64,000 nt of DNA from Woeseiaceae bacterium (lineage in GTDB: Bacteria; Pseudomonadota; Gammaproteobacteria; Steroidobacterales; Woeseiaceae): NCBI GenBank assembly GCA_028227395.1, contig JAOIZZ010000001.1, forward strand, positions 62,001 to 126,000, in the 5' to 3' direction. The translations under genes were made by a program, and so were the position numbers. Numbering within the stretch: position 1 is the stretch's first letter; each line of letters starts with the position of its first letter. This document shows positions 35,017-44,754 of this stretch, piece by piece. The notes below the pieces were generated by a model, which was given only the letters and a program-made list of their open reading frames with translations, did not search any database and had not been told where the DNA came from.

Positions 35017-35034
35017 ATATTAGGAAAGTACATT

Positions 35035-35952
35035 ATGCCAGCTAAGCAAAACCCGATATTTGTTATAGGAAGCATCAATACAGATATGGTCGCTATGACT
35101 AAGAATCTGCCCGCTCCAGGAGAAACAGTCATGGGAGGAGAGTTTATGATGACTGCAGGTGGAAAAGGCGCTAATCAAGCTGTTTCTGCTGCTCGACTTG
35201 GTGGCAAGGTTACCATGGTTGGAAGATTGGGCAAGGATATATTTGGTGATCAATCGATTGCATGTTTAAAACACGAAAGTATTAATTGTGATTTCATTGG
35301 TAGGGATCCAATTGCTGCCTCTGGCGTTGCCTTAATCAGTGTTGACGATAAAGGTGAAAATCATATTGTTGTAGCCCCTGGCGCTAATAACCAGCTTGAT
35401 CAAACAAAGGTTAGGGCTGCTCTGGATTCCATGCCAGATAATGCCATTATTTTATTACAGTTAGAGATTCCATTGGATACAGTGGCCCATATTATTGATG
35501 CTACCCGAGGTTCTTCTAGGAGGGTCATTCTTGATCCAGCGCCAGCTCCAGCATCAGTATTACCGCTTAATTTCCTAAATGAACTTTATCTGATCACGCC
35601 CAATGAAACAGAAGCCAAAAAATTAACCGGTATAGAGGTAAGAGATGACAAATCTGCAGAAGTTGCTGCTAAAAAATTGTTGGCAACTGGGGTAAAAAAC
35701 GTGGCGATTACTATGGGTGCTAAAGGTGTCGTTCTAGCTCAAGAAAATACCTTTAAATTTATCCCTTCTCCACAGGTGAAAGCTATTGATACGACAGCTG
35801 CGGGCGATTGTTTTAATGGAGCTTTATCTGTCGGTATTGCCAGTGGCTTGTCGTTAGAGGAGGGCATCAAAAGAGCGTGTCTTGCTGCTTCTATTTCTGT
35901 AACCCGAAAAGGTGCTCAAGATTCCATGCCGTATATTAAGGAGATTGATTGA
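35035..35952 (+). CDS. rbsK: Ribokinase (PfkB family)
   Basis: RbsK phosphorylates ribose to ribose-5-phosphate with ATP. The N-terminal GSINTDMVAMTKNLPAPGET and the GGKGANQAVSAARLGG loops define the sugar site. The C-terminal DTTAAGDCFNGALSVG carries the catalytic Asp and anion hole. Length (305) is normal. The transporter gene that follows overlaps by one base (TGATG), so the pair is translationally linked. Related sugar kinases (e.g. for deoxyribose or nucleosides) cannot be excluded. Confidence 0.9.
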   Translation: MPAKQNPIFVIGSINTDMVAMTKNLPAPGETVMGGEFMMTAGGKGANQAVSAARLGGKVTMVGRLGKDIFGDQSIACLKHESINCDFIGRDPIAASGVALISVDDKGENHIVVAPGANNQLDQTKVRAALDSMPDNAIILLQLEIPLDTVAHIIDATRGSSRRVILDPAPAPASVLPLNFLNELYLITPNETEAKKLTGIEVRDDKSAEVAAKKLLATGVKNVAITMGAKGVVLAQENTFKFIPSPQVKAIDTTAAGDCFNGALSVGIASGLSLEEGIKRACLAASISVTRKGAQDSMPYIKEID

Positions 35953-36953
35953 TGTTCATAGTAGATAATTATTTTTTGGCGGTAATATTTTGTATCATCA
36001 CAATGTTTTGTTGGGGTTCGTGGGCTAATACCCAAAAACTAGCCAGTAAAACTTGGTCTTTTCAATTATATTATTGGGATTACGCTATTGGCGTGGTTTT
36101 ATTTGCCTTATTAATGGGCCTAACCCTAGGCAGTAATGGTGAGCTCGGAAGAGCATTTATTGAGGATCTCCAGCAAGCAAATACAACCTCCTTAAGCTCT
36201 GCATTTCTTGGTGGTGTAATTTTCAATCTTGCTAATTTGTTGATTGTTGCCGCCATCGACATAGCTGGCATGGCGGTAGCATTTCCTGTGGGCATCGGAA
36301 TTGCATTGGTTCTTGGTGTTCTAATAAATTATTTCGCTGTTCCTATTGGCGATCCTTGGCTTCTTTTTTTAGGCGTCTCCCTGGTTGCCGTAGCAATTAT
36401 TTTAGACGCATTAGCCTATCAAGGTTTATCCAGTGGTAAGCGAGAGACACCAAATAAAGGCATCATCTTATCTATTGCAGGTGGTTTATTAATGGGTTTT
36501 TTTTATCGCTTTGTGGCCGCATCAATGTCACTTGATTTCGCCTATCCTGAGATTGGTTTGATGACACCTTACAGTGCTGTCTTTGTATTTTCTGTGGGTC
36601 TTTTAGCATCTAATTTTATTTGGAATACAATATTTATGTATCGTCCTTTGAGCGGCGATGCGGTGTCATATAAAGATTATATTCGAGAGGGAAATACAAG
36701 CCTGCATTGCATTGGGCTTCTTGGTGGCGTGATCTGGTGTTTAGGCATGTCGTTAAATATTCTTGCCTCTGAGCAGGCGGGTTATGCAATCTCCTATGGT
36801 TTGGGCCAAGGAGCGACAATGATAGCAGCCATCTGGGGAGTATTTATCTGGAAGGAATTTGATGGGGCTTCGTTAAAAATTCATCAATTAATTAAATGGA
36901 TGTTTATTAGTTTTGTACTTGGTTTAATACTAATTATCTTTTCACGCGTTTAA
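35952..36953 (+). CDS. GRP/RbsU-like sugar transporter
   Basis: The product of about 333 residues has ten predicted transmembrane segments and the DMT-like pattern of GRP-family sugar porters, which include RbsU and GlcU: FCWGSWANTQKLASKTW, then YWDYAIGVVLFALLMG, the AAIDIAGMAVAFPVGIGIALVLG segment and YGLGQGATMIAAIWGV. I chose the ATG at 35952, which overlaps the ribokinase TGA; a TTG at 35949 is possible. With ribokinase next to it, ribose is the likely substrate. Confidence 0.85.
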   Translation: MFIVDNYFLAVIFCIITMFCWGSWANTQKLASKTWSFQLYYWDYAIGVVLFALLMGLTLGSNGELGRAFIEDLQQANTTSLSSAFLGGVIFNLANLLIVAAIDIAGMAVAFPVGIGIALVLGVLINYFAVPIGDPWLLFLGVSLVAVAIILDALAYQGLSSGKRETPNKGIILSIAGGLLMGFFYRFVAASMSLDFAYPEIGLMTPYSAVFVFSVGLLASNFIWNTIFMYRPLSGDAVSYKDYIREGNTSLHCIGLLGGVIWCLGMSLNILASEQAGYAISYGLGQGATMIAAIWGVFIWKEFDGASLKIHQLIKWMFISFVLGLILIIFSRV

Positions 36954-37075
36954 CTAATTAAAGAAAAGAAGTTTTCTATTCTTTTTTCATACAGAGATTT
37001 ATTTGAAAATGAACTTGATAACTTTGATTGATAAACGTTTAATGTAATTTATTCATAAAAAAGGAGAATTATATA

Positions 37076-37441
37076 ATGGTCGATTTAATTGTTTATTCTT
37101 TCGTTCTGGCACTAGTAGCACTGTGGTTATGGCCATTGATGTTTAATTTAAAAAATCTGGATTATTTGGCTTCGAATCGTGATGATGCAGCTTCTGAATC
37201 TGTTATGTTTCAGCGAGCAAAACGTGCCGGCGCAAACTTCCAAGAAAGTTATCCGGTATTCCTGGCGCTAGCAATATTATCAATTATTCAAAGCGTTGAT
37301 GTTGCATCTCTTGCCACTTATTGGTTGATTCTCAGAGTGTTATATATGGTCTGTTATACCGCAGGTATTAAGCATGTAAGAACGTTACTCTGGATTGGTT
37401 CACTGGTTTGTTTAATCATGATGGCTTTAGCGTTAATTTGA
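37076..37441 (+). CDS. MAPEG-family membrane protein
   Basis: The 121-residue product has four transmembrane helices. MAPEG features are RAKRAGANFQESYPVFLALAIL with the conserved Asn-Gln-Glu region, and YWLILRVLYMVCYTAGI near the third helix. These are typical of small bacterial members without known substrate. AAGGAGAATT precedes the ATG, a strong ribosome-binding site. The gene has no clear operon partner. Confidence 0.8.
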   Translation: MVDLIVYSFVLALVALWLWPLMFNLKNLDYLASNRDDAASESVMFQRAKRAGANFQESYPVFLALAILSIIQSVDVASLATYWLILRVLYMVCYTAGIKHVRTLLWIGSLVCLIMMALALI

Positions 37442-37574
37442 TTTTATGCGGTTATCCATAAAGATAGTTGTGGCCACTTTTTTTAACCTTAATAAGTTAA
37501 TATATTAATTCCAAAGATCGTTTTAAATATTTTTAGTGATTTAGTCTGTTGTGTTCCAATCATGAGGGCATAAA

Positions 37575-38225
37575 ATGAAAAAACTGACGTTATTCTTGTT
37601 CTTATTATTTCCTGTCTTAACATTTTCTCAAGATAAAAAGTTTTCTTATACTTTTCTTGATGTCATCGCTACCAACGTAAACGGTATAGGCTATATTGGG
37701 GATATTTCTTTGGGCTTACCTGCCTCACTTTATATCAAAGGCTCAATAAGAGATGAAGAGGTTAAATCTGATAATACCGTTTATCAAAGATCAAAAAAAA
37801 TTGCAGCACTTGGGTACCATTCTTCTATAGCTGATATATTCAAAAACGTCTCCAAGAGTGGCTATTCTTTCAATTTTGCTAGAATTATGGATGTATATGC
37901 TGAGATGGGTTTGAATCAGTGGGAGCTAGAAAATCCAACTAAACTGATGAAAACTGGATCTGATTTATACGCTCAAGCTGGCTTAAAGATGGGAGATGCA
38001 CAAGGATGGGAATTTAATCTTTTTCTAGAGAGTACTAAATTGGCTGAGGTCGACCTTGACCCGTTAACTAAAAAACTAGAATACTCTTTAGACGGTAAGA
38101 TTAATAATAATATTGGCTTTAAATTCATCAATCACTCTATGAATAACTTGGGTTATAGTGTTGGCTTGAGTCATGATGATTTCTCGGGATTATCAACCGC
38201 TGTTGGCATTAGACTAGGTCTTTAG
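37575..38225 (+). CDS. Secreted protein, probable outer-membrane beta-barrel
   Basis: The 216-residue product has a signal peptide (cleaved near LTFS) and a series of alternating short strands, for example GYIGDISLGLPASLYIKGSI and WEFNLFLESTKLAEVDLD, ending with GLSTAVGIRLGL. This is typical of small outer-membrane barrels, though the final residue is Leu, not Phe. No family is recognised. A downstream lipoprotein amidase gene begins 12 bases later and may be co-transcribed. Confidence 0.65.
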   Translation: MKKLTLFLFLLFPVLTFSQDKKFSYTFLDVIATNVNGIGYIGDISLGLPASLYIKGSIRDEEVKSDNTVYQRSKKIAALGYHSSIADIFKNVSKSGYSFNFARIMDVYAEMGLNQWELENPTKLMKTGSDLYAQAGLKMGDAQGWEFNLFLESTKLAEVDLDPLTKKLEYSLDGKINNNIGFKFINHSMNNLGYSVGLSHDDFSGLSTAVGIRLGL

Positions 38226-38237
38226 AAATATCACTCT

Positions 38238-39101
38238 ATGATGTTCGTAGCTCGAATAGCATTACTTGTCTTTTTAATTGCCGGCTGTACTCCCTACAAA
38301 ATAATTGATGTTCCATCAGGAAATCTAAACAGTCGAGTCGATTATATTGTGTTGCATGCAACCTCACAGGATTTTTCTGAATCACTCGACACTCTAACAA
38401 TACATTCTACTTATCCGGTCAGTTCACATTATTTAATACCTCATCTTGATGACGACAGTTATCATAAAGATGATCTTGCAGTTTATCGTTTAGTTCCCGA
38501 GCATGAGAGGGCTTGGCATGCTGGATTAAGTCAATGGGGTAAAGAAGTTTCCTTGAATGATCGCTCTATTGGAATTGAGGTAGTCAACGAATTTTATTGC
38601 AATGAGCAAACGGAGCCTCCTAATATTGATAATCTTGAATGTGAATTCATGCCTTACCCGGAACATCAAATCGAGTTATTGATTCGGTTACTAAAAGACA
38701 TTCTAAATCGTTATCCAGAATTGGATCCTATAGATATTGTCGGCCATGCTGATATTGCTCCGCAAAGAAAGTCTGACCCTGGACCTAATTTTCCATGGCA
38801 GCAGATGTATGCTGCGGGTATTGGTACATGGTATGAGGAGAGTGATGTTCAGAGATACACTCAATTATTTGTAGGCCAGTTACCTAAACTCATTATCATA
38901 CAGCGTGCGTTAAAAATTTTAGGCTATCCAATCGAAGACAGTGGTCTCTATGATGAACAAACAAGATTTGCATTTAGAGCAATGCAAATGCATTATCGAC
39001 CCTCAAATTACACTGGCAATATTGATTTAGAAACCGTCGCTATTTTATTTGCCTTAATTGAAAAATATCGATTTCCTGGAATAAAAGAGTTACTTGATTA
39101 G
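38238..39101 (+). CDS. amiD: AmiD-type N-acetylmuramoyl-L-alanine amidase (lipoprotein)
   Basis: The 287-residue product is a lipoprotein (LIAGC lipobox) with an amidase_2 domain that cleaves the lactyl-Ala bond of peptidoglycan or its fragments. The zinc ligands are His in IVLHATSQ, and His and Asp in VGHADIAPQRKSDPGP; RAWHAG and IGIEVVNE also fit. A peptidoglycan-binding region follows from about residue 215 (QRALKILGYPIEDSGLYDEQTRFAFRAMQ). The gene lies 12 bases after the barrel-like gene. Confidence 0.9.
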   Translation: MMFVARIALLVFLIAGCTPYKIIDVPSGNLNSRVDYIVLHATSQDFSESLDTLTIHSTYPVSSHYLIPHLDDDSYHKDDLAVYRLVPEHERAWHAGLSQWGKEVSLNDRSIGIEVVNEFYCNEQTEPPNIDNLECEFMPYPEHQIELLIRLLKDILNRYPELDPIDIVGHADIAPQRKSDPGPNFPWQQMYAAGIGTWYEESDVQRYTQLFVGQLPKLIIIQRALKILGYPIEDSGLYDEQTRFAFRAMQMHYRPSNYTGNIDLETVAILFALIEKYRFPGIKELLD

Positions 39102-39119
39102 ACTCAATATACATTGACA

Positions 39120-40466
39120 TCACTCGAGTATTTGTTCGAATAATATCCGATTAAATCTTTCTTGTTCTTCCATATGAGGTAAATGACCTGATGCTGATAA
39201 TTCATATAGAGTGGCGTTAGGCAAGACTGAACTCAATTTTTCTCTTACGGAGTTTAGGGGTAACACTATGTCATGCGTTCCCCAAATAATTGAAGTTTTC
39301 ACTTCGTTTGAATGAATAATATTATGAATCCTAGTCATATCTGGGTAATTTTTTCGCGTTGATATAAGAGCTCTTGCGAATCCTTGGTACTTTAGTAGTC
39401 CATTGTAACGTGAGCTCCAATTTGTAAAATTTTGAGGCTCATGAAAATCAGATAGTTGACCTTGACCGATAGTGGGATAGGCGTTACTTATAAATTCGTT
39501 AACCTCATCTTGAGATACATTATTACTTTCAAATACCTGATCATTATGAAAACCTGAAGGTGACACTAGAATCAATTGATTTATTCTCTCTGGATGTATT
39601 GCAGCCATCATAGCCACAGTTCTGCCGCCATCTGAAAGGCCTACTAAATTAACTTTATCTATGTCTAAAGCATCCATTAGATTTATAAGTTGATTCGTAT
39701 AAAATTCAGTTGAATAATCGGTGTCAGGATTATTTGAGAAGCCTCGTCCATATGTATCATAACGGATAACCCCGTAACCTCGTTTAATTGCTTCTTGATA
39801 TGTAGGTTCCCAGATATAAGAGGGCACAGAAAAACCATGGACCAGTATTATATGTTCTTTTGCTTTTGAATTAGCTTGCTCAAAGTAAGTGTATCCATCA
39901 TCAAGTTGAATAAAACTCCCCTTCCAGCGTTTGGTAATTGACTCTCTGAATTGCTTGTCTTTCTTCATAAATTCATAATTTTGATATTGATCGCAGCCAT
40001 TATTTTTCCATTTTTGATCAATCATCGACATATAGACAAACTTCCATTGATTGTTGCGTTTTTCCATAATATAAGTAGCTGCCAGTTGACCTTGGAGTAG
40101 AGATCCATCTTTCTTATAACGATCAAAATGGTTAAATATCTGATAAACAGAATCACTTTGCTTACAAAAGCTTAATTTTTCTTCGCTATACCAGTAATCG
40201 TTTGCTTTTAGTTTTTTGAAAGTAGTTAGGTAGTTTTGTTCGATCATTGAGGTATCAAATGCCGCTATAGATTCATTATTTATATTAACTTGCGTATGAA
40301 AATTCTCAGTCGCAATAGCTGCTGCATCCCTATTCATCCAGTTTCTCGAATAAGACTGATAGGCCTTAAATAACTCGTATGAAGCATTTTCGGCAAATAC
40401 ATTTGAGAATGAAGTTATTAATACAATCACGGCGCTTATATAGATATTTTTTAGAGGTATAGGCAT
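39120..40466 (-). CDS. Secreted alpha/beta hydrolase with N-terminal NTF2-like domain
   Basis: The 448-residue product has a signal peptide (cleaved near VFAEN), an N-terminal domain of about 150 residues that resembles NTF2/SnoaL-like folds (QGQLAATYIMEKRNNQWKFV), and an alpha/beta hydrolase. In the hydrolase, HIILVHGFSVPSYIW is the oxyanion loop, LVGLSDGGRTVAM holds the nucleophile Ser, GTHDIVLP the Asp and GHLPHMEEQ the His. Substrate unknown. Such fusions may position a ligand. The gene ends 21 bases before the start of the next minus-strand gene's end. Confidence 0.75.
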   Translation of the reverse strand: MPIPLKNIYISAVIVLITSFSNVFAENASYELFKAYQSYSRNWMNRDAAAIATENFHTQVNINNESIAAFDTSMIEQNYLTTFKKLKANDYWYSEEKLSFCKQSDSVYQIFNHFDRYKKDGSLLQGQLAATYIMEKRNNQWKFVYMSMIDQKWKNNGCDQYQNYEFMKKDKQFRESITKRWKGSFIQLDDGYTYFEQANSKAKEHIILVHGFSVPSYIWEPTYQEAIKRGYGVIRYDTYGRGFSNNPDTDYSTEFYTNQLINLMDALDIDKVNLVGLSDGGRTVAMMAAIHPERINQLILVSPSGFHNDQVFESNNVSQDEVNEFISNAYPTIGQGQLSDFHEPQNFTNWSSRYNGLLKYQGFARALISTRKNYPDMTRIHNIIHSNEVKTSIIWGTHDIVLPLNSVREKLSSVLPNATLYELSASGHLPHMEEQERFNRILFEQILE

Positions 40467-40487
40467 AAAATTCTCTTTTGTTGATGG

Positions 40488-41420
40488 TTAAGCTAGATTA
40501 ATTTCTTTCAATCTTGAGGCAAGAAAATCCTCCGCTAGAATACTTTTAGGATAGCGATTTGGGTATTGATCTGTGATGCAATTAGCCAGTGTTTTAATGC
40601 GCCAATCTGGATTTGGATGGACAAAAAATGGAATCGAATACCGCGATATTTTTGCTTCCTTCATTGAAGATGATACACGATGAGTTGTTGAAGGTAGGTA
40701 GTGATTGGTAAATCGCTGCAGCATATCGCCAATGTTACAAATAATGATATTACGTTGAACTTTAATTTTTTCCCATTTTCCTTGTTTATTGAGTAATTGA
40801 AGTCCACTTTGATGTCCGCCCACTAATAGTGTAATTAAATTAATATCCTCATGGGCACCGGCTCTTTGTGCTGCTTCTTTTAATTCAATTGGAGGATAAT
40901 GTATCGCTCGCATGATGCTGTTCCCAGCGCCAGCATGGGTTGCGAAATAATGGGCATCGAGCTTCAAGAATACAGCAATAGCTGAAAGGAGGGATTGACC
41001 TAAGTTATCAAACTGATCAAATAAGGCATTGGTTTTTTCATTAAATTTCTCAATTTCTGTAACCTCATAATTTTCATGCATCCACTTTGATAAAGGGTGA
41101 GTTTTTTCTAGTTCGCGCCCCACGTGCCAGAATTCCTTAAAATCTGCGTGATTACTGTCTTTTGGCGTTTCTATACGAGTAGGTGTATAGCCACGAGCAC
41201 CTTTTAGTTTAGGGTCAAAATAGTGTTTTTTTGTGGCTTTTGGCAGTGCAAAAAACTCTTTGAAGATAATCATCACATCATCAATAAGATTAGGATCAAT
41301 AGTATGCTCGCTGATACCACAAAAACCCCATTGCAGTAGATTCTCACCTAACTCTTGGGCGAATAATTCGGTTTCTTTTTGTTGTTTTTCAAGCGAAATA
41401 ATCGCAAACGGTGGTGGCAT
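40488..41420 (-). CDS. Isopenicillin-N-synthase-like 2-oxoglutarate/Fe(II) dioxygenase
   Basis: The 310-residue product has the 2OG-Fe(II) oxygenase core: the HED in AGAHEDINLITLLVGG (iron-binding His and Asp), the second His in LPSTTHRVSS, and the 2OG-binding Arg in SRYSIPFFVHP. The N-terminal domain (QWGFCGISEHTI) is of the DIOX_N type. Members include enzymes of the flavonoid and antibiotic pathways in plants and fungi, with many uncharacterised bacterial forms. The gene is 24 bases from cysK, and both read on the minus strand, so they may be linked. Confidence 0.85.
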   Translation of the reverse strand: MPPPFAIISLEKQQKETELFAQELGENLLQWGFCGISEHTIDPNLIDDVMIIFKEFFALPKATKKHYFDPKLKGARGYTPTRIETPKDSNHADFKEFWHVGRELEKTHPLSKWMHENYEVTEIEKFNEKTNALFDQFDNLGQSLLSAIAVFLKLDAHYFATHAGAGNSIMRAIHYPPIELKEAAQRAGAHEDINLITLLVGGHQSGLQLLNKQGKWEKIKVQRNIIICNIGDMLQRFTNHYLPSTTHRVSSSMKEAKISRYSIPFFVHPNPDWRIKTLANCITDQYPNRYPKSILAEDFLASRLKEINLA

Positions 41421-41444
41421 TAGATATTTTCTTTATTCTAAATG

Positions 41445-42398
41445 TTATTGAGTGGCAAGCCATGCATCATCACTTTCTTCTGTAATATTTTCAAAAAGAG
41501 GCGTGGATAGATACCTCTCGCCAGTATCTGGAAGCATGACACAGATGGTGCTGTTCTTAGGTGCTTTTTCTGCCACAATTAAGGCGGCTTGCATGGTGGC
41601 ACCGGCAGATATCCCACAAAAAATACCCTCTTCTTTTGCTAATCTCATGGCAGTAGAAATAGAGGCCTCATCATTGACCAGAATAAGTTCATCGATAATA
41701 TCTGGGTTTAGAACTTTGGGAATAAAATCAGGAGTCCAGCCTTGAATTTTATGCGGTTGCCATTCTGCACCACCCAGAAGATTGGCATTTTCAGGTTCTG
41801 TACCAATTATTTTGATTTCCGGACGTGCTGCTTTCAGGACTTCTCCTGTTCCAGTAATAGTGCCACCAGTGCCCCATCCACTGACAAAATAATCCAATGC
41901 GTGACCTGCGAAATCTCGCAAAATTTCAGGTGCTGTTGTATTTCTATGGTATTCGGGATTAGCTGGATTTTCAAACTGCGAGGCCAGAAACCAATTATGC
42001 TCTTTAGCTAACTCTTCTGCACGCCTGACCATACCTGAGCCTCTTTCTGCAGCAGGAGTCAGGATTACTTTAGCTCCCAATGCTTTCATAATACGACGGC
42101 GCTCAATGGAGAATGTCTCTACCATGGTCGCTACAAAAGGATAACCTTTGGCTGCACATACCATCGCTAAGGCAATACCAGTATTTCCCGAGGTTGCCTC
42201 GATAACAGTTTGACCGGGCTTGAGGGTTCCACTTTTTTCTGCCTCAGTTATAATTGCTATGGCTAGACGATCTTTAACCGAAGAAAGCGGGTTGAATGAT
42301 TCGCATTTTGCATATATATGTTGATTTTTTGGACCGATCTTATTGATTTTAATGATCGGTGTATTGCCAATTGTTTCGAGTATGTTGTTGTATAACAT
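41445..42398 (-). CDS. cysK: Cysteine synthase A
   Basis: CysK makes cysteine from O-acetylserine and sulfide. The product has PLP Lys in NPLSSVKDRLA, the substrate loop in ATSGNTGIALAM, and GWGTGGTITGTGEVL for the phosphate site. At 317 residues it is normal length. With a MetX-type acyltransferase elsewhere in the window (4626), serine activation by that enzyme is one possibility. A dioxygenase gene follows on the same strand; the divergent MFS gene starts 151 bases away. Confidence 0.92.
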   Translation of the reverse strand: MLYNNILETIGNTPIIKINKIGPKNQHIYAKCESFNPLSSVKDRLAIAIITEAEKSGTLKPGQTVIEATSGNTGIALAMVCAAKGYPFVATMVETFSIERRRIMKALGAKVILTPAAERGSGMVRRAEELAKEHNWFLASQFENPANPEYHRNTTAPEILRDFAGHALDYFVSGWGTGGTITGTGEVLKAARPEIKIIGTEPENANLLGGAEWQPHKIQGWTPDFIPKVLNPDIIDELILVNDEASISTAMRLAKEEGIFCGISAGATMQAALIVAEKAPKNSTICVMLPDTGERYLSTPLFENITEESDDAWLATQ

Positions 42399-42549
42399 GT
42401 AAATTACCTCTTACTTTCTATTGAAAAAGTGTAACTGCAATGAACCTAGTTTATACTTTTCTTAGTTAATTAGTTCCATCCTAGCAAAGGAATGTACTTG
42501 AACACTATCGAATCAGGTAATTTATACAAAAACATAATGAACTATTGTG

Positions 42550-43731
42550 ATGCAAGATAAACTAGCTACTTTTTATGCAGCGACGGGGCATTTATTTATG
42601 CATATGTTTGCTGCTATTTATTTCGTTATTGTCTTAGGTATTGAGGATGAATGGCAACTAACTTATGCCGACTTGATTGACTTATGGTTTTTTGGATCAT
42701 TGTTGGTTGGTCTTGGCTCGCTTCCGGCGGGGTGGATGAGTGATCGTTGGAGTCGGACTGGAATGATCGCCTTAATGTTTTTAGGTTTGGGTGTTGCCTC
42801 GGTATTATGCGGACTAAGTGATAATAAATCGTCCTTAATGATTAATTTATCCATCATGGGTTTATTTTGTTCAATTTATCATCCAGCTGGTATTCCTTGG
42901 GTGGTGAATATGCCTGGAAATACAGGCAGAGCATTAGGATTTAATAATATTTTTGGTGGGGTAGGGATTGGCGTAGGAGCCCTAATTTCCGGATATCTTA
43001 TAGATACTTTTAGTTGGCAATTGGCCTTCATTTTGCCTGGTCTATTATCAATTATGCTGGGTATTGCATTAAGTTGGCATATTTATACAGCAAGGATCGC
43101 ACTTCAAAACATATATTCATCAAAATTTTCTAAAAATCCAGAACAAGGGGATTATTTAAAAATTATAATTATTATGTTAATTGGTGTTACCTGCATTGGC
43201 TTCACATTTCAAATCTTACAAACCACATTACCAAAAGTTATCGACATAAGATTGACTGAAGTATTAGCACTTGATACAGCAAAAATTGGTTTAGTAGTTT
43301 CTAGTATTTATGTGGTCAGTGGAATCATGAATTACGTCGGTGGGATTGCGGCAGATCATTATTCGGTGAGATTGATTTACGCCTATGGCATGTTAATTCA
43401 AGGTCTCTTGCTGTTTGTTTTTGCTGACATGAGTCATATTTCGCTCATCTTATTCGCTCTTGTGATTGTGGCTTTTAATTCAAGTATTTTACCGGCAGAG
43501 AATATTTTACTGGCTCGTTTTGCGCCGGAGGAATATCAAAGTGTGATTTTTGGGCTTAAGTATATTCTGTCTTTTTCTATAGCTCCCTTAGTGGTATTTC
43601 TCGTAGCCAGAAGTCACACATTAACTGGTGATTTTTATTATCTATATATACTTGGTGGAATTCTCAGTACTTTGCTGTTTTTCTTAATTCTTACATTACC
43701 AAGAAACCAATACAAACCGGCTAATCCGTGA
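42550..43731 (+). CDS. MFS transporter
   Basis: The 393-residue product has twelve predicted transmembrane segments and the major facilitator motif A between helices 2 and 3, GSLPAGWMSDRWSRTGMI. GFNNIFGGVGIGVGALISG is a typical motif in helix 4-5. Related bacterial carriers move sugars, phthalate-like acids or drugs; the substrate cannot be predicted. I take the ATG at 42550; a GTG at 42547 is also possible. The gene is divergent from cysK. Confidence 0.85.
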   Translation: MQDKLATFYAATGHLFMHMFAAIYFVIVLGIEDEWQLTYADLIDLWFFGSLLVGLGSLPAGWMSDRWSRTGMIALMFLGLGVASVLCGLSDNKSSLMINLSIMGLFCSIYHPAGIPWVVNMPGNTGRALGFNNIFGGVGIGVGALISGYLIDTFSWQLAFILPGLLSIMLGIALSWHIYTARIALQNIYSSKFSKNPEQGDYLKIIIIMLIGVTCIGFTFQILQTTLPKVIDIRLTEVLALDTAKIGLVVSSIYVVSGIMNYVGGIAADHYSVRLIYAYGMLIQGLLLFVFADMSHISLILFALVIVAFNSSILPAENILLARFAPEEYQSVIFGLKYILSFSIAPLVVFLVARSHTLTGDFYYLYILGGILSTLLFFLILTLPRNQYKPANP

Positions 43732-44004
43732 TAATGCTCATATTTTGTTATAAACCGACTGTATTTTAGATGATAAATTACCTGTAATATATATTGATCA
43801 TTCGTATTCAATTATTTTAATCGTTTGATTTTGATAACTTTTTTATAGGATACTATAACGATACTTATATTGGATAGATTTAATGAGCCGGGTTTTTATT
43901 AAAAATATTGAGCCTTTAAAAGGGCTCTATTGATTCTTAGCTTGAAAATTTTAACTATATAAATAGCTAAGCACTTAAATTAATCTTTTTGAATGGAATA
44001 TAAA

Positions 44005-44751
44005 ATGATTAAAAATAATCGAATCTGGATCCTATTGATATTGTTATTGGCAGTACCTGGATTAATAGTCGCAGAGGCGATTGTTAATATTGAGGATATG
44101 CGACGTGAAAATGAAATTGGGTTTTTTACCTCTATTTCTTTGGCATTGAGTGCGTCTCGAGGTAACAATGTTAGTGATGCAATTTCTGCGCAAATTCGGT
44201 TTGATAACAATACTGATCGTTACGATTCATTCTTGGTAATCAAGAAAGATGAACGTAAAACCAATACTGTCAAATGGAACGATGCAACTATGGCGCATGC
44301 TAGATTCGTTCTTAAGAATGAATCAATTTATGATTTAGAGATGTTTGTCCAGCACGGTAAGAATCCATTTAGACGTTATCTTCAGCGTGATGTAATTGGT
44401 GTTGGTACGCGTATCACGATCAACGATAATGCGCGCTTAGGCTTGGGTCTATTATCAGAAAATGAAGAAGATTTGAATCAACTAACAATCCGAACACAGC
44501 GGTTAGCAAGTTATTATCATAATGATTATGAGGTTTTTGAGAATATAGGTTTTAATTTAACGTTATACTATCAACCTTCTTTGTGTTCGAGTGAAGATTA
44601 CAAGGCGAGTGTCATAGGCGCCTTGGACTTTAAAGTGAACGAGAAATTTAAAGTCACATTGCAGTACAATACTTTTTATGACTCTAGGCCGCCTGCAACC
44701 GCTATGAAACGTGATGAAGGTATAGCCACTAACTTTTCTTATTCCTTTTAA
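44005..44751 (+). CDS. Secreted DUF481-like outer-membrane protein
   Basis: The product has a signal peptide (ILLILLLAVPGLIVAEA) and then an array of beta strands as in DUF481-type barrel proteins, such as FFTSISLALSASRGNN, SDAISAQIRFDNNTDRYDSFL, ARLGLGLLSENEEDLNQL, and the last strand IATNFSYSF with a terminal Phe, suited for BAM recognition. I chose the ATG at 44005 with a GGAAT site over an ATG at 43993. It lies three bases before the MscS gene, suggesting one transcript. Confidence 0.75.
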   Translation: MIKNNRIWILLILLLAVPGLIVAEAIVNIEDMRRENEIGFFTSISLALSASRGNNVSDAISAQIRFDNNTDRYDSFLVIKKDERKTNTVKWNDATMAHARFVLKNESIYDLEMFVQHGKNPFRRYLQRDVIGVGTRITINDNARLGLGLLSENEEDLNQLTIRTQRLASYYHNDYEVFENIGFNLTLYYQPSLCSSEDYKASVIGALDFKVNEKFKVTLQYNTFYDSRPPATAMKRDEGIATNFSYSF

Positions 44752-44754
44752 ATT

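Noticed and set aside
43910-43927. GAGCC/GGCTC hairpin after the MFS gene as a terminator
   Set aside because: The stem is short and followed by TATTGATT, without a T-run; too far (about 180 bases) from the gene end.
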